From Osmia lignaria lignaria (Eukaryota; Arthropoda; Insecta; Hymenoptera; Megachilidae): DNA of 64,000 nucleotides. How positions within the stretch are numbered: the first letter of the stretch is position 1; each line of letters opens with the position of its first letter. The position numbers and the translations under genes are program-made. This document shows positions 13,601 to 27,047 of this stretch, one piece after another. Below the pieces are notes generated by a model. The model searched no databases, was not told where the DNA came from, and saw nothing but the letters and a program-made list of their open reading frames with translations. The DNA lies in assembly GCF_051020975.1 (NCBI RefSeq), contig NW_027478158.1:18786001-18850000 (forward strand). The letters run 5' to 3'.

Positions 13601-16600
13601 CTGCACAGCTAAGCTGGAAGTGGCATTTGCGGCTCGCACTAGTGCAGAGTTATCTCAAAGAAAGGGGCCACGGTGTTTCTGTATCTCTATTATGTTGGTG
13701 CGGCTTCGGAACTTTTAAATATCTCGATATATCTCGAAAACTACGCTTCTGATCAAAAAATATCATAGAACATAAAAAGTAGGAAACTTAATTCTCTACA
13801 AAAAAGGTCTCTTAACATTTTGCCATAGCTCGCTTCGTTTCCGAGATATTTGCAGATATATCTCAAGGGAAGGGGCCTGACGGACATATTTCGAGATATT
13901 TCTTCTTCTTGTTCTTCTTCTTCTGCACAGCTAAGCTGGAAGTGGCATTTGCAGCTCGCACTAGTGCAGAGTTATCTCAAAGAAAGGGGCCACGGTGTTT
14001 CTGTATCTCTATTATGTTGGTGCGGCTTCGGAACTTTTAAATATCTCGATATATCTCGAAAACTACGCTTCTGATCAAAAAATATCATAGAACATAAAAA
14101 GTAGGAAACTTAATTCTCTACAAAAAAGGTCTCTTAACATTTTGCCATAGCTCGTTTCGTTTCCGAGATATTTGCAGATTTATCTCAAGGGAAGGGGCCT
14201 GACGGACATATTTCGAGATATTTCTTCTTCTTGTTGTTCTTCTTCTGCACAGCTAAGCTGGAAGTGGCATTTGCGGCTCGCACTAGTGCAGAGTTATCTC
14301 AAAGAAAGGGGCCACGGTGTTTCTGTATCCCTATTATGTTGGTGCGGCTTCGGAACTTTTAAATATCTCGATATATCTCGAAAACTACGCTTCTGATCAA
14401 AAAATATCATAGAACATAAAAAGTAGGAAACTTAATTCTCTACAAAAAAGGTCTCTTAACATTTTGCCATAGCTCGCTTCGTTTCCGAGATATTTGCAGA
14501 TTTATCTCAAGGGAAGGGGCCTGACGGACATATTTCGAGATATTTCTTCTTCTTGTTGTTCTTCTTCTGCACAGCTAAGCTGGAAGTGGCATTTACAGCT
14601 CGCAATAGTGCAGAGTTATCTCAAAGAAAGGGGCCACGGTGTTTCTGTATCTCTATTATGTTGGTGCGGCTTCGGAACTTTTAAATATCTCGATATATCT
14701 CGAAAACTACGCTTCTGATCAAAAAATATCATAGAACATAAAAAGTAGGAAACTTAATTCTCTACAAAAAAGGTCTCTTAACATTTTGCCATAGCTCGTT
14801 TCGTTTCCGAGATATTTGCAGATTTATCTCAAGGGAAGGGGCCTGACGGACATATTTCGAGATATTTCTTCTTCTTGTTGTTCTTCTTCTGCACAGCTGA
14901 GCTGGAAGTGGCATTTGCGGCTCGCACTAGTGCAGAGTTATCTCAAAGAAAGGGGCCACGGTGTTTCTGTATCTCTATTATGTTGGTGCGGCTTCGGAAC
15001 TTTTAAATATCTCGATATATCTCGAAAACTACGCTTCTGATCAAAAAATATCATAGAACATAAAAAGTAGGAAACTTAATTCTCTACAAAAAAGGTCTCT
15101 TAACATTTTGCCATAGCTCGCTTCGTTTCCGAGATATTTGCAGATTTATCTCAAGGGAAGGGGCCTAACGGACATATTTCGAGATATTTCTTCTTCTTGT
15201 TGTTCTTCTTCTGCACAGCTAAACTGGAAGTGGCATTTCCAGCTCGCAATAGTGCAGAGTTATCTCAAAGAAAGGCGCCACGGTGTTTCTGTATCTCTAT
15301 TATGTTGGTGCGGTTTCGGAACTTTTAAATATCTTGATATATCTCGAGAACTACGCATCTGATCAAAAAATATCATAGAACATAAAAAGTAGGAAACTTA
15401 ATTCTCTACAAAAAAGGTCTCTTAACATTTTGCCATAGCTCGCTTCGTTTCCGAGATATTTGCAGATATATCTCAAGGGAAGGGGCCTGACGGACATATT
15501 TCGAGATATTTCTTCTTCTTGTTGTTCTTCTTCTGCACTGCTAAGCTGGAAGTGGCATTTGCAGCTCGCACTAGTGCAGAGTTATCTCAAAGAAAGGGGC
15601 CACGGTGTTTCTGTATCTCTATTATGTTGGTGCGGCTTCGGAACTTTTAAATATCTCGATATATCTCGAAAACTACGCTTCTGATCAAAAAATATCATAG
15701 AACATAAAAAGTAGGAAACTTAATTCTCTACAAAAAAGGTCTCTTAACATTTTGCCATAGCTCGTTTCGTTTCCGAGATATTTGCAGATTTATCTCAAGG
15801 GAAGGGGCCTGACGGACATATTTCGAGATATTTCTTCTTCTTGTTGTTCTTCTTCTGCACAGCTAAGCTGGAAGTGGCATTTGCGGCTCGCACTAGTGCA
15901 GAGTTATCTCAAAGAAAGGGGCCACGGTGTTTCTGTATCCCTATTATGTTGGTGCGGCTTCGGAACTTTTAAATATCTCGATATATCTCGAAAACTACGC
16001 TTCTGATCAAAAAATATCATAGAACATAAAAAGTAGGAAACTTAATTCTCTACAAAAAAGGTCTCTTAACATTTTGCCATAGCTCGCTTCGTTTCCGAGA
16101 TATTTGCAGATTTATCTCAAGGGAAGGGGCCTGACGGACATATTTCGAGATATTTCTTCTTCTTGTTGTTCTTCTTCTGCACAGCTGAGCTGGAAGTGAC
16201 ATTTGCAGGTAGCAATAGTGCAGAGTTATCTCAAAGAAAGGGGCCACGGTGTTTCTGTATCTCTATTATGTTGGTGCGGCTTGGGAACTTTTAAATATCT
16301 CGATATATCTCTAAAACTACGCTTCTGATCAAAAAATATCATAGAACGTAAATTGTAGGAAACATTATTCTCTACAAAAAAGGTCTCTTAACATTTTGCC
16401 ATAGCTCGCTTCGTTTCCGAGATATTTGCAGATTCATCTCAAGGGAAGGGGTCTGACGGACATATTTCGAGATATTTCTTCTTCTTGTTGTTCTTCTTCT
16501 GCACAGCTAAGCTCGAAGCGGCATTTGCAGCTCGCAATAGTGCAGAGTTATCTCAAAGAAAGAGGCCACGGTGTTTCTGTACCTCTATTATGTTGGTGCA

Positions 16601-19600
16601 GCTTCGGAACTTTTAAATATCTCGATATATCTCGAAAACTACGCTTCTGATCAAAAAATATCATAGAACATAAATTGTAGGAAACATAATTCTCTACAAA
16701 AAAGGTCTCTTAACATTTTGCCATAGCTCGCTTCGTTTCCGAGATATTTGCAGATATATCTCAAGGGAAGGGGCCTGACGGACATATTTCGAGATATTTC
16801 TTCTTCTTGTTGTTCTTCTTCTGCACAGCTAAGCTGGAAGTGGCATTTACAGCTCGCAATAGTGCAGAGTTATCTCAAAGAAAGGGGCCACGGTGTTTCT
16901 GTATCTCTATTATGTTGGTGCGGCTTCGGAACTTTTAAATATCTCGATATATCTCGAAAACTACGCTTCTGATCAAAAAATATCATAGAACATAAAAAGT
17001 AGGAAACTTAATTCTCTACAAAAAAGGTCTCTTAACATTTTGCCATAGCTCGTTTCGTTTCCGAGATATTTGCAGATTTATCTCAAGGGAAGGGGCCTGA
17101 CGGACATATTTCGAGATATTTCTTCTTCTTGTTGTTCTTCTTCTGCACAGCTAAGCTGGAAGTGGCATTTGCGGCTCGCACTAGTGCAGAGTTATCTCAA
17201 AGAAAGGGGCCACGGTGTTTCTGTATCCCTATTATGTTGGTGCGGCTTCGGAACTTTTAAATATCTCGATATATCTCGAAAACTACGCTTCTGATCAAAA
17301 AATATCATAGAACATAAATTGTAGGAAACATAATTCTCTACAAAAAACGTCTCTTAACATTTTGCCATAGATCGCTTCGTTTCCGAGATATTTGCAGATT
17401 CAGCACAAAGGAACTGGCCTGACGGACATATTTCGAGATATTTCTTCTTCTTGTTGTTCTTCCTCTGCACAGCTAAGCTGGAAGTGGCATTTGCAGCTCG
17501 CAATAGTGCAGAGTTATCTCAAAGAAAGGGGCCACGGTGTTTCTGTATTTCTATTATGTTGGTGCGGCTTCGGAACTTTTAAATATCTTGATATATCTCG
17601 AGAACTACGCATCTGATCAAAAAATATCATAGAACATAAAAAGTAGGAAACTTAATTCTCTACAAAAAAGGTCCCTTAACATTTTGCCATAGCTCGCTTC
17701 GTTTCCGAGACATTTGCAGATTTATCTCAAGGGAAGGGGCCTGACGGACATATTTCGAGATATTTCTTCTTCTTGTTGTTCTTCTTCTGCACAGCTAAGC
17801 TGGAAGTTGCATTTGCGGCTCGCACTAGTGCACAGTTATCTCAAAGAAAGGGGCCACGGTGTTTCTGTATCTCTATTATGTTGGTGCGTCTTCGGAACTT
17901 TTAAATATCTCGATATATCTCGAAAACTACGCTTCTGATCAAAAAATATCATAGAACATAAATTGTAGGAAACATAATTCTCTACAAAAAACGTCTCTTA
18001 ACATTTTGCCATAGCTCGCTTCGTTTCCGAGATATTTGCAGATTCAGCTCAAAGGAACTGGCCTGACGGACATATTTCGAGATATTTCTTCTTCTTGTTG
18101 TTCCTCCTCTGCATAGCTAAGCTGGAAGTGGCATTTGCGGCTCGCACTAGTGCAGAGTTATCTCAAAGAAAGGGGCCACGGTGTTTCTGTATCTCTATTA
18201 TGTTGGTGCGGCTTCGGAACTTTTAAATATCTCGATATATCTCGAAAACTACGCTTCTGATCAAAAAATATCATAGAACATAAAAAGTAGCAAACTTAAT
18301 TCTCTACAAAAAAGGTCTCTTAACATTTTGCCATAGCTCGCTTCGTTTCCGAGATATTTGCAGATTTATCTCAAGGGAAGGGGCCTAACGGACATATTTC
18401 GAGATATTTCTTCTTCTTGTTGTTCTTCTTCTGCACAGCTAAACTGGAAGTGGCATTTCCAGCTCGCAATAGTGCAGAGTTATCTCAAAGAAAGGCGCCA
18501 CGGTGTTTCTGTATCTATATTATGTTGGTGCGGTTTCGGAACTTTTAAATATCTTGATATATCTCGAGAACTACGCATCTGATCAAAAAATATCATAGAA
18601 CATAAAAAGTAGGAAACTTAATTCTCTACAAAAAAGGTCTCTTAACATTTTGCCATAGCTCGCTTCGTTTCCGAGATATTTGCAGATTTATCTCAAGGGA
18701 AGGGGCCTGACGGACGTATTTCGAGATATTTCTTCTTCTTGTTGTTCTTCTTCTGCACAGCTGAGCTGGAAGTGGCATTTGCAGGTCGCAATAGTGCAGA
18801 GTTATCTCAAAGAAAGGGGCCACGGTGTTTCTGTATCTCTATTATGTTGGTGCGGCTTCGGAACTTTTAAATATCTCGATATATCTCGAAAACTACGCTT
18901 CTGATCAAAAAACATCATAGAACGTGAATTGTAGGAAACATAATTCTCTACAAAAAAGGTCTCTTAACATTTTGCCATAGCTCGCTTCGTTTCCGAGATA
19001 TTTGCAGATATATCTCAAGGGAAGGGGCCTGACGGACATATTTCGAGATATTTCTTCTTCTTGTTGTTCTTCTTCTGCACAGCTAAGCTGGAAGTGGCAT
19101 TTACAGCTCGCAATAGTGCAGAGTTATCTCAAAGAAAGGGGCCACGGTGTTTCTGTATCTCTATTATGTTGTTTCGGCTTCGGAACTTTTAAATATCTTG
19201 ATATATCTCGAGAACTACGCGTCTGATCAAAAAATATCATAGAACATAAAAAGTAGGAAACATAATTCTCTACAAAAAAGGTCTCTTAACATTTTGCCAT
19301 AGCTCTCTTCGTTTCCGAGATATTTGCAGATTTATCTCAAGGGAAGGGGCCTGACGGACATATTTCGAGATATTTCTTCTTCTTGTTGTTCTTCTTCTGC
19401 ACAGCTAAGCTGGAAGTGGCATTTGCAGCTCGCAATAGTGCAGAGTTATCTCAAAGAAAGGGGCCACGGTGTTTCTGTATCTCTATTATGTTGGTGCGGC
19501 TTCGGAACTTTTAAATATCTTGATATATCTTGAGAACTACGCGTCTGATCAAAAAATATCATAGAACATAAAAAGTAGGAAACATAATTCTCTACAAAAA

Positions 19601-20286
19601 CGGTCTCTTAAGATTTTGCCATAGCTCGCTTCGTTTCCGAGATAATTGCAGATATATCTCAAGGGAAGGGCCCTGACGGACATATTTCGAGATATTTCTT
19701 CTTCTTGTTGTTCTTCTTCTGCACAGCTAAGCTGGAAGTGGCATTTGCGGCTCGCACTGGTGCACAGTTATCTCAAAGAAAGGGGCCACGGTGTTTCTGT
19801 ATCTCTATTATGTTGGTGCGTCTTCGGAACTTTTAAATATCTCGATATATCTCGAAAACTACGCTTCTGATCAAAAAATATCATACAACATAAATTGTAG
19901 GAAACATAATTCTCTACAAAAAACGTCTCTTAACATTTTGCCATAGCTCGCTTCGTTTCCGAGATATTTGCAGATTCAGCTCAAAGGAACTGGCCTGACG
20001 GACATATTTCGAGATATTTCTTCTTCTTGTTGTTCTTCCTCTGCACAGCTAAGCTGGAAGTGGCATTTCCAGCTCGCAATAGTGCAGAGTTATCCCAAAG
20101 AAAGGGGCCACGATGTTTCTGTATCTCTATTATGTTGGTGCGGCTTCGGAACTTTTAAATATCTCGATATATCTCGAAAACTACGCTTCTGATCAAAAAA
20201 TATCATAGAACATAAATTGTAGGAAACATAATTCTCTACAAAAAAGGTCTCTTAACATTTTGCCATAGCTCGCTTCGTTTCCGAGA

Positions 20287-20607
20287 TATTTGCAGATTTA
20301 TCTCAAGGGAAGGGGCCTGACGGACATATTTCGAGATATTTCTTCTTCTTGTTGTTCTTCTTCTGCACAGCTAAACTGGAAGTGGCATTTCCAGCTCGCA
20401 ATAGTGCAGAGTTATCCCAAAGAAAGGGGCCACGATGTTTCTGTATCTCTATTATGTTGGTGCGGCTTCGGAACTTTTAAATATCTCGATATATCTCGAA
20501 AACTACGCTTCTGATAAAAAATATCATACAACATAAATTGTAGGAAACATAATTCTCTACAAAAAAGGTCTCTTAACATTTTGCAATAGCTCGCTTCGTT
20601 TCCGAGA
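20287..20607 (+). repeat. 321-bp monomer, first register shift
   Basis: This copy reads CTGATAAAAAATATC where all neighbours read CTGATCAAAAAATATC, so one C is missing between 20515 and 20516. The deletion removes the GATC site and shifts all downstream monomers by 1 bp. The open frame ends just before it and is unaffected. The next two monomers, otherwise very similar, keep the C. Confidence 0.95.
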
Positions 20608-21224
20608 TATTTGCAGATTTATCTCAAGGGAAGGGTCCTGACGGATATATTTCGAGATACTTCTTCTTCTTGTTGTTCTTCTTCTGCACAGCTAAACTGG
20701 AAGTGGCATTTCCAGCTCGCAATAGTGCAGAGTTATCCCAAAGAAAGGGGCCACGATGTTTCTGTATCTCTATTATGTTGGTGCGGCTTCGGAACTTTTA
20801 AATATCTCGATATATCTCGAAAACTACGCTTCTGATCAAAAAATATCATAGAACATAAATTGTAGGAAACATAATTCTCTACAAAAAAGGTCTCTTAACA
20901 TTTTGCAATAGCTCGCTTCGTTTCCGAGATATTTGCAGATTTATCTCAAGGGAAGGGTCCTGACGGATATATTTCGAGATACTTCTTCTTCTTGTTGTTC
21001 TTCTTCTGCACAGCTAAACTGGAAGTGGCATTTCCAGCTCGCAATAGTGCAGAGTTATCCCAAAGAAAGGGGCCACGATGTTTCTGTATCTCTATTATGT
21101 TGGTGCGGCTTCGGAACTTTTAAATATCTCGATATATCTCGAAAACTACGCTTCTGATCAAAAAATATCATAGAACATAAATTGTAGGAAACATAATTCT
21201 CTACAAAAAAGGTCTCTTAACATT
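20581..21224 (+). repeat. Two adjacent identical monomers
   Basis: The sequence 20581-20902 and the following 322 bp (20903-21224) look identical on direct reading. Both share rare variants: TTTTGCAATAG, GGGTCCTGACGGATATA, GATACTTC, CCACGATG. Similarity ends where 21228 returns to TTTTGCCATAG. This is the smallest and among the freshest duplications in the window, consistent with an unequal exchange displaced by one unit. Confidence 0.9.
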
Positions 21225-21251
21225 TTGCCATAGCTCGCTTCGTTTCCGAGA

Positions 21252-22539
21252 TATTTGCAGATTTATCTCAAGGGAAGGGGCCTGACGGACATATTTCGAG
21301 ATATTTCTTCTTCTTGTTGTTCTTCTTCTGCACAGCTAAGCTGGAAGTGGCATTTGCAGCTCGCACTAGTGCAGAGTTATCTTACCGAAATGGGCCACGG
21401 TGTTTCTGTATCTCTATTATGTTGGTGCGGCTTCGGAACTTTTAAATATCTCGATATATCTCGAAAACTACGCTTCTGATCAAAAAATATCATAGAACAT
21501 AAATTGTAGGAAACATAATTCTCTACAAAAAAGGTCTCTTAACATTTTGCCATAGCTCGCTTCGTTTCCGAGATATTTGCAGATTTATCTCAAGGGAAGG
21601 GGCCTGACGGACATGTTTCGAGATATTTCTTCTTCTTGTTGTTCTTCTTCTGCACAACTAAGCTGGAAGTGGCATTTGCGGCTCGCACTAGTGCAGAGTT
21701 ATCTCAAAGAAAGGGGCCACGGTGTTTCGGTATCCCTATTATGTTGGTGCGGCTTCGGAACTTTTAAATATCTTGATATATCTCGAGAACTACGCATCTG
21801 ATCAAAAAATATCATAGAACATAAAAAGTAGGAAACTTAATTCTCTACAAAAAAGGTCTCTTAACATTTTGCCATAGCTCGCTTCGTTTCCGAGATATTT
21901 GCAGATTTATCTCAAGGGAAGGGGCCTGACGGACATATTTCGAGATATTTCTTCTTCTTGTTGTTCTTCTTCTGCACAGCTAAGCTGGAAGTGGCATTTG
22001 CAGCTCGCACTAGTGCAGAGTTATCTTACCGAAATGGGCCACGGTGTTTCTGTATCTCTATTATGTTGGTGCGGCTTCGGAACTTTTAAATATCTCGATA
22101 TATCTCGAAAACTACGCTTCTGATCAAAAAATATCATAGAACATAAATTGTAGGAAACATAATTCTCTACAAAAAAGGTCTCTTAACATTTTGCCATAGC
22201 TCGCTTCGTTTCCGAGATATTTGCAGATTTATCTCAAGGGAAGGGGCCTGACGGACATGTTTCGAGATATTTCTTCTTCTTGTTGTTCTTCTTCTGCACA
22301 ACTAAGCTGGAAGTGGCATTTGCGGCTCGCACTAGTGCAGAGTTATCTCAAAGAAAGGGGCCACGGTGTTTCGGTATCCCTATTATGTTGGTGCGGCTTC
22401 GGAACTTTTAAATATCTTGATATATCTCGAGAACTACGCATCTGATCAAAAAATATCATAGAACATAAAAAGTAGGAAACTTAATTCTCTACAAAAAAGG
22501 TCTCTTAACATTTTGCCATAGCTCGCTTCGTTTCCGAGA
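21252..22539 (+). repeat. Dimer HOR, 644-bp unit, two copies
   Basis: The LTEM-type monomer (CTTACCGAAATGGG) followed by the DMF-type monomer (GACATGTTTCG, CTGCACAACTAAG, TTTCGGTATCC) occurs at 21252-21895 and again at 21896-22539. The same pair reappears inside the 7-mer units at 23506 and 25760. In the 25760 copy both markers have partly reverted (CTCACCG, CACAGCTAAG). Confidence 0.9.
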
Positions 22540-25500
22540 TATTTGCAGATTTATCTCAAGGGAAGGGGCCTGACGGACATATTTCGAGATATTTCTTCTT
22601 CTTGTTGTTCTCCTTCTGCACAGCTAAGCTGGAAGTGGCATTTGCAGCTCGTAATAGTGCAGAGTTATCTCAAAGAAAGGGGCCACGGTGTTTCTGTATC
22701 TCTATTATGTTGGTGCGGCTTCGGAACTTTTAAATATCTTGATATATCTTGAGAACTACGCGTCTGATCAAAAAATATCATAGAACATAAAAAGTAGGAA
22801 ACTTAATTCTCTACAAAAACGGTCTCTTAACATTTTGCCATAGCTCGCTTCGTTTCCGAGATATTTGCAGATATATCTCAAGGGAAGGGCCCCGACGGAC
22901 ATATTTCGAGATATTTCTTCTTCTTGTTGTTCTTCTTCTGCACAGCTAAGCTGGAAGTGGCATTTGCGGCTCGCACTGGTGCACAGTTATCTCAAAGAAA
23001 GGGGCCACGGTGTTTCTGTATCTCTATTATGTTGGTGCGTCTTCGGAACTTTTAAATATCTCGATATATCTCGAAAACTACGCTTCTGATCAAAAAATAT
23101 CATAGAACATAAATTGTAGGAAACATAATTCTCTACAAAAAACGTCTCTTAACATTTTGCCATAGCTCGCTTCGTTTCCGAGATATTTGCAGATTCAGCC
23201 CAAAGGAACTGGCCTGACGGACATATTTCGAGATATTTCTTCTTCTTGTTGTTCTTCCTCTGCACAGCTAAGCTGGAAGTGGCATTTGCAGCTCGCAATA
23301 GTGCAGAGTTATCCCAAAGAAAGGGGCCACGATGTTTCTGTATCTCTATTATGTTGGTGCGGCTTCGGAACTTTTAAATATCTCGATATATCTCGAAAAC
23401 TACGCTTCTGATCAAAAAATATCATAGAACATAAATTGTAGGAAACATAATTCTCTACAAAAAAGGTCTCTTAACATTTTGCCATAGCTCGCTTCGTTTC
23501 CGAGATATTTGCAGATTTATCTCAAGGGAAGGGGCCTGACGGACATATTTCGAGATATTTCTTCTTCTTGTTGTTCTTCTTCTGCACAGCTAAGCTGGAA
23601 GTGGCATTTGCAGCTCGCACTAGTGCAGAGTTATCTTACCGAAATGGGCCACGGTGTTTCTGTATCTCTATTATGTTGGTGCGGCTTCGGAACTTTTAAA
23701 TATCTCGATATATCTCGAAAACTACGCTTCTGATCAAAAAATATCATAGAACATAAATTGTAGGAAACATAATTCTCTACAAAAAAGGTCTCTTAACATT
23801 TTGCCATAGCTCGCTTCGTTTCCGAGATATTTGCAGATTTATCTCAAGGGAAGGGGCCTGACGGACATGTTTCGAGATATTTCTTCTTCTTGTTGTTCTT
23901 CTTCTGCACAACTAAGCTGGAAGTGGCATTTGCGGCTCGCACTAGTGCAGAGTTATCTCAAAGAAAGGGGCCACGGTGTTTCGGTATCCCTATTATGTTG
24001 GTGCGGCTTCGGAACTTTTAAATATCTTGATATATCTCGAGAACTACGCATCTGATCAAAAAATATCATAGAACATAAAAAGTAGGAAACTTAATTCTCT
24101 ACAAAAAAGGTCTCTTAACATTTTGCCATAGCTCGCTTCGTTTCCGAGATATTTGCAGATTTATCTCAAGGGAAGGGGCCTGACGGACATATTTCGAGAT
24201 ATTTCTTCTTCTTGTTGTTCTTCTTCTGCACAGCTAAGCTGGAAGTGGCATTTGCGGCTCGCACTAGTGCAGAGTTATCTCAAAGAAAGGGGCCACGGTG
24301 TTTCTGTATCTCTATTATGTTGGTGCGGCTTCGGAACTTTTAAATATCTTGATATATCTCGAGAACTACGCGTCTCATCAAAAAATATCATAGAACATAA
24401 AAAGTAGGAAACTTAATTCTCTACAAAAACGGTCTCTTAATATTTTGCCATAGCTCGCTTCGTTTCCGAGATATTTGCAGATTTATCTCAAGGGAAGGGG
24501 CCTGACGGACATATTTCGAGATATTTCTTCTTCTTGTTGTGCTTCTTCTGCACAGCTAAGCTGGAAGTGGCATTTGCGGCTCGCACTAGTGCAGAGTTAT
24601 CTCAAAGAAAGGGGCCACGGTGTTTCTGTATCTCTATTATGTTGGTGCGGCTTCGGAACTTTTAAATATCTTGATATATCTCGAGAACTACGCATCTGAT
24701 CAAAAAATATCATAGAACATGAAAAGTAGGAAACTTAATTCTCTACAAAAAAGGTCTCTTAACATTTTGCCATAGCTCTCTTCGTTTCCGAGATATTTGC
24801 AGATTTATCTCAAGGGAAGGGGCCTGACGGACATATTTCGAGATATTTCTTCTTCTTGTTGTTCTCCTTCTGCACAGCTAAGCTGGAAGTGGCATTTGCA
24901 GCTCGTAATAGTGCAGAGTTATCTCAAAGAAAGGGGCCACGGTGTTTCTGTATCTCTATTATGTTGGTGCGGCTTCGGAACTTTTAAATATCTTGATATA
25001 TCTTGAGAACTACGCGTCTGATCAAAAAATATCATAGAACATAAAAAGTAGGAAACTTAATTCTCTACAAAAACGGTCTCTTAACATTTTGCCATAGCTC
25101 GCTTCGTTTCCGAGATATTTGCAGATATATCTCAAGGGAAGGGCCCCGACGGACATATTTCGAGATATTTCTTCTTCTTGTTGTTCTTCTTCTGCACAGC
25201 TAAGCTGGAAGTGGCATTTGCGGCTCGCACTGGTGCACAGTTATCTCAAAGAAAGGGGCCACGGTGTTTCTGTATCTCTATTATGTTGGTGCGTCTTCGG
25301 AACTTTTAAATATCTCGATATATCTCGAAAACTACGCTTCTGATCAAAAAATATCATAGAACATAAATTGTAGGAAACATAATTCTCTACAAAAAACGTC
25401 TCTTAACATTTTGCCATAGCTCGCTTCGTTTCCGAGATATTTGCAGATTCAGCTCAAAGGAACTGGCCTGACGGACATATTTCGAGATATTTCTTCTTCT

Positions 25501-27047
25501 TGTTGTTCTTCCTCTGCACAGCTAAGCTGGAAGTGGCATTTGCAGCTCGCAATAGTGCAGAGTTATCCCAAAGAAAGGGGCCACGGTGTTTCTGTATCTC
25601 TATTATGTTGGTGCGGCTTCGGAACTTTTAAATATCTCGATATATCTCGAAAACTACGCTTCTGATCAAAAAATATCATAGAACATAAATTGTAGGAAAC
25701 ATAATTCTCTACAAAAAAGGTCTCTTAACATTTTGCCATAGCTCGCTTCGTTTCCGAGATATTTGCAGATTTATCTCAAGGGAAGGGGCCTGACGGACAT
25801 ATTTCGAGATATTTCTTCTTCTTGTTGTTCTTCTTCTGCACAGCTAAGCTGGAAGTGGCATTTGCAGCTCGCACTAGTGCAGAGTTATCTCACCGAAATG
25901 GGCCACGGTGTTTCTGTATCTCTATTATGTTGGTGCGGCTTCGGAACTTTTAAATATCTCGATATATCTCGAAAACTACGCTTCTGATCAAAAAATATCA
26001 TAGAACATAAATTGTAGGAAACATAATTCTCTACAAAAACGGTCTCTTAACATTTTGCCATAGCTCGCTTCGTTTCCGAGATATTTGCAGATTTATCTCA
26101 AGGGAAGGGGCCTGACGGACATGTTTCGAGATATTTCTTCTTCTTGTTGTTCTTCTTCTGCACAGCTAAGCTGGAAGTGGCATTTGCGGCTCGCACTAGT
26201 GCAGAGTTATCTCAAAGAAAGGGGCCACGGTGTTTCGGTATCCCTATTATGTTGGTGCGGCTTCGGAACTTTTAAATATCTTGATATATCTCGAGAACTA
26301 CGCATCTGATCAAAAAATATCATAGAACATAAAAAGTAGGAAACTTAATTCTCTACAAAAAAGGTCTCTTAACATTTTGCCATAGCTCGCTTCGTTTCCG
26401 AGATATTTGCAGATTTATCTCAAGGGAAGGGGCCTGACGGACATATTTCGAGATATTTCTTCTTCTTGTTGTTCTTCCTCTGCACAGCTAAGCTGGAAGT
26501 GGCATTTGCGGCTCGCACTAGTGCAGAGTTATCTCAAAGAAAGGGGCCACGGTGTTTCTGTATCTCTATTATGTTGGTGCGGCTTCGGAACTTTTAAATA
26601 TCTCGATATATCTCGAAAACTACGCTTCTGATCAAAAAATATCATAGAACGTAAATTGTAGGAAACATAATTCTCTACAAAAAAGGTCTCTTAACATTTT
26701 GCCATAGCTCGCTTCGTTTCCGAGATATTTGCAGATATATCTCAAGGGAAGGGGCCTGACGGACATATTTCGAGATATTTCTTCTTCTTGTTGTTCTTCT
26801 TCTGCACAGCTAAGCTGGAAGTAGCATTTACAGCTCGCAATAGTGCAGAGTTATCTCAAAGAAAGGGGCCACGGTGTTTCTGTATCTCTATTATGTTGGT
26901 GCGGCTTCGGAACTTTTAAATATCTTGATATATCTCGAGAACTACGCATCTGATCAAAAAATATCATAGAACATAAAAAGTAGGAAACATAATTCTCTAC
27001 AAAAAAGGTCTCTTAACATTTTGCCATAGCTCTCTTCGTTTCCGAGA
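22540..27047 (+). repeat. 7-mer HOR, 2254-bp unit, two copies
   Basis: Units at 22540-24793 and 24794-27047 share five monomers in order: CTCCTTCTGC with ATATCTTGAGAAC; GGGCCCCGACGG; GATTCAGC; LTEM type; DMF type. The last two monomers differ: unit one has a TTGTGCTTC copy at 24475, while unit two has a copy with GAAGTAGCATTTAC at 26729. A third, clearly diverged unit follows at 27048-29300. Confidence 0.85.

Larger units (their letters stand above)
1..20286 (+). repeat. Array zone I: mosaic region with trimer HOR
   Basis: This zone holds 63 monomers in unbroken 322-bp register. Subtype markers largely confined here are CTTGTTCTGC with CTACATAAAAAGTAAG, TTGTGCTTC, TTTGCATATTTATC, AAGCTCGAAGCGGC (5800, 11596, 16426), and the GTTTTCTTAAAG variant (4, 4190, 7732). 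The pair AACTGGAAGTGGCATTTCC followed by a GCTGAGCTGG/GCAGGTCGC monomer recurs at 6766/7088, 10952/11274 and 18358/18680. Large perfect duplications are fewer than in zone IV, suggesting older or more reshuffled sequence. Confidence 0.7.
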
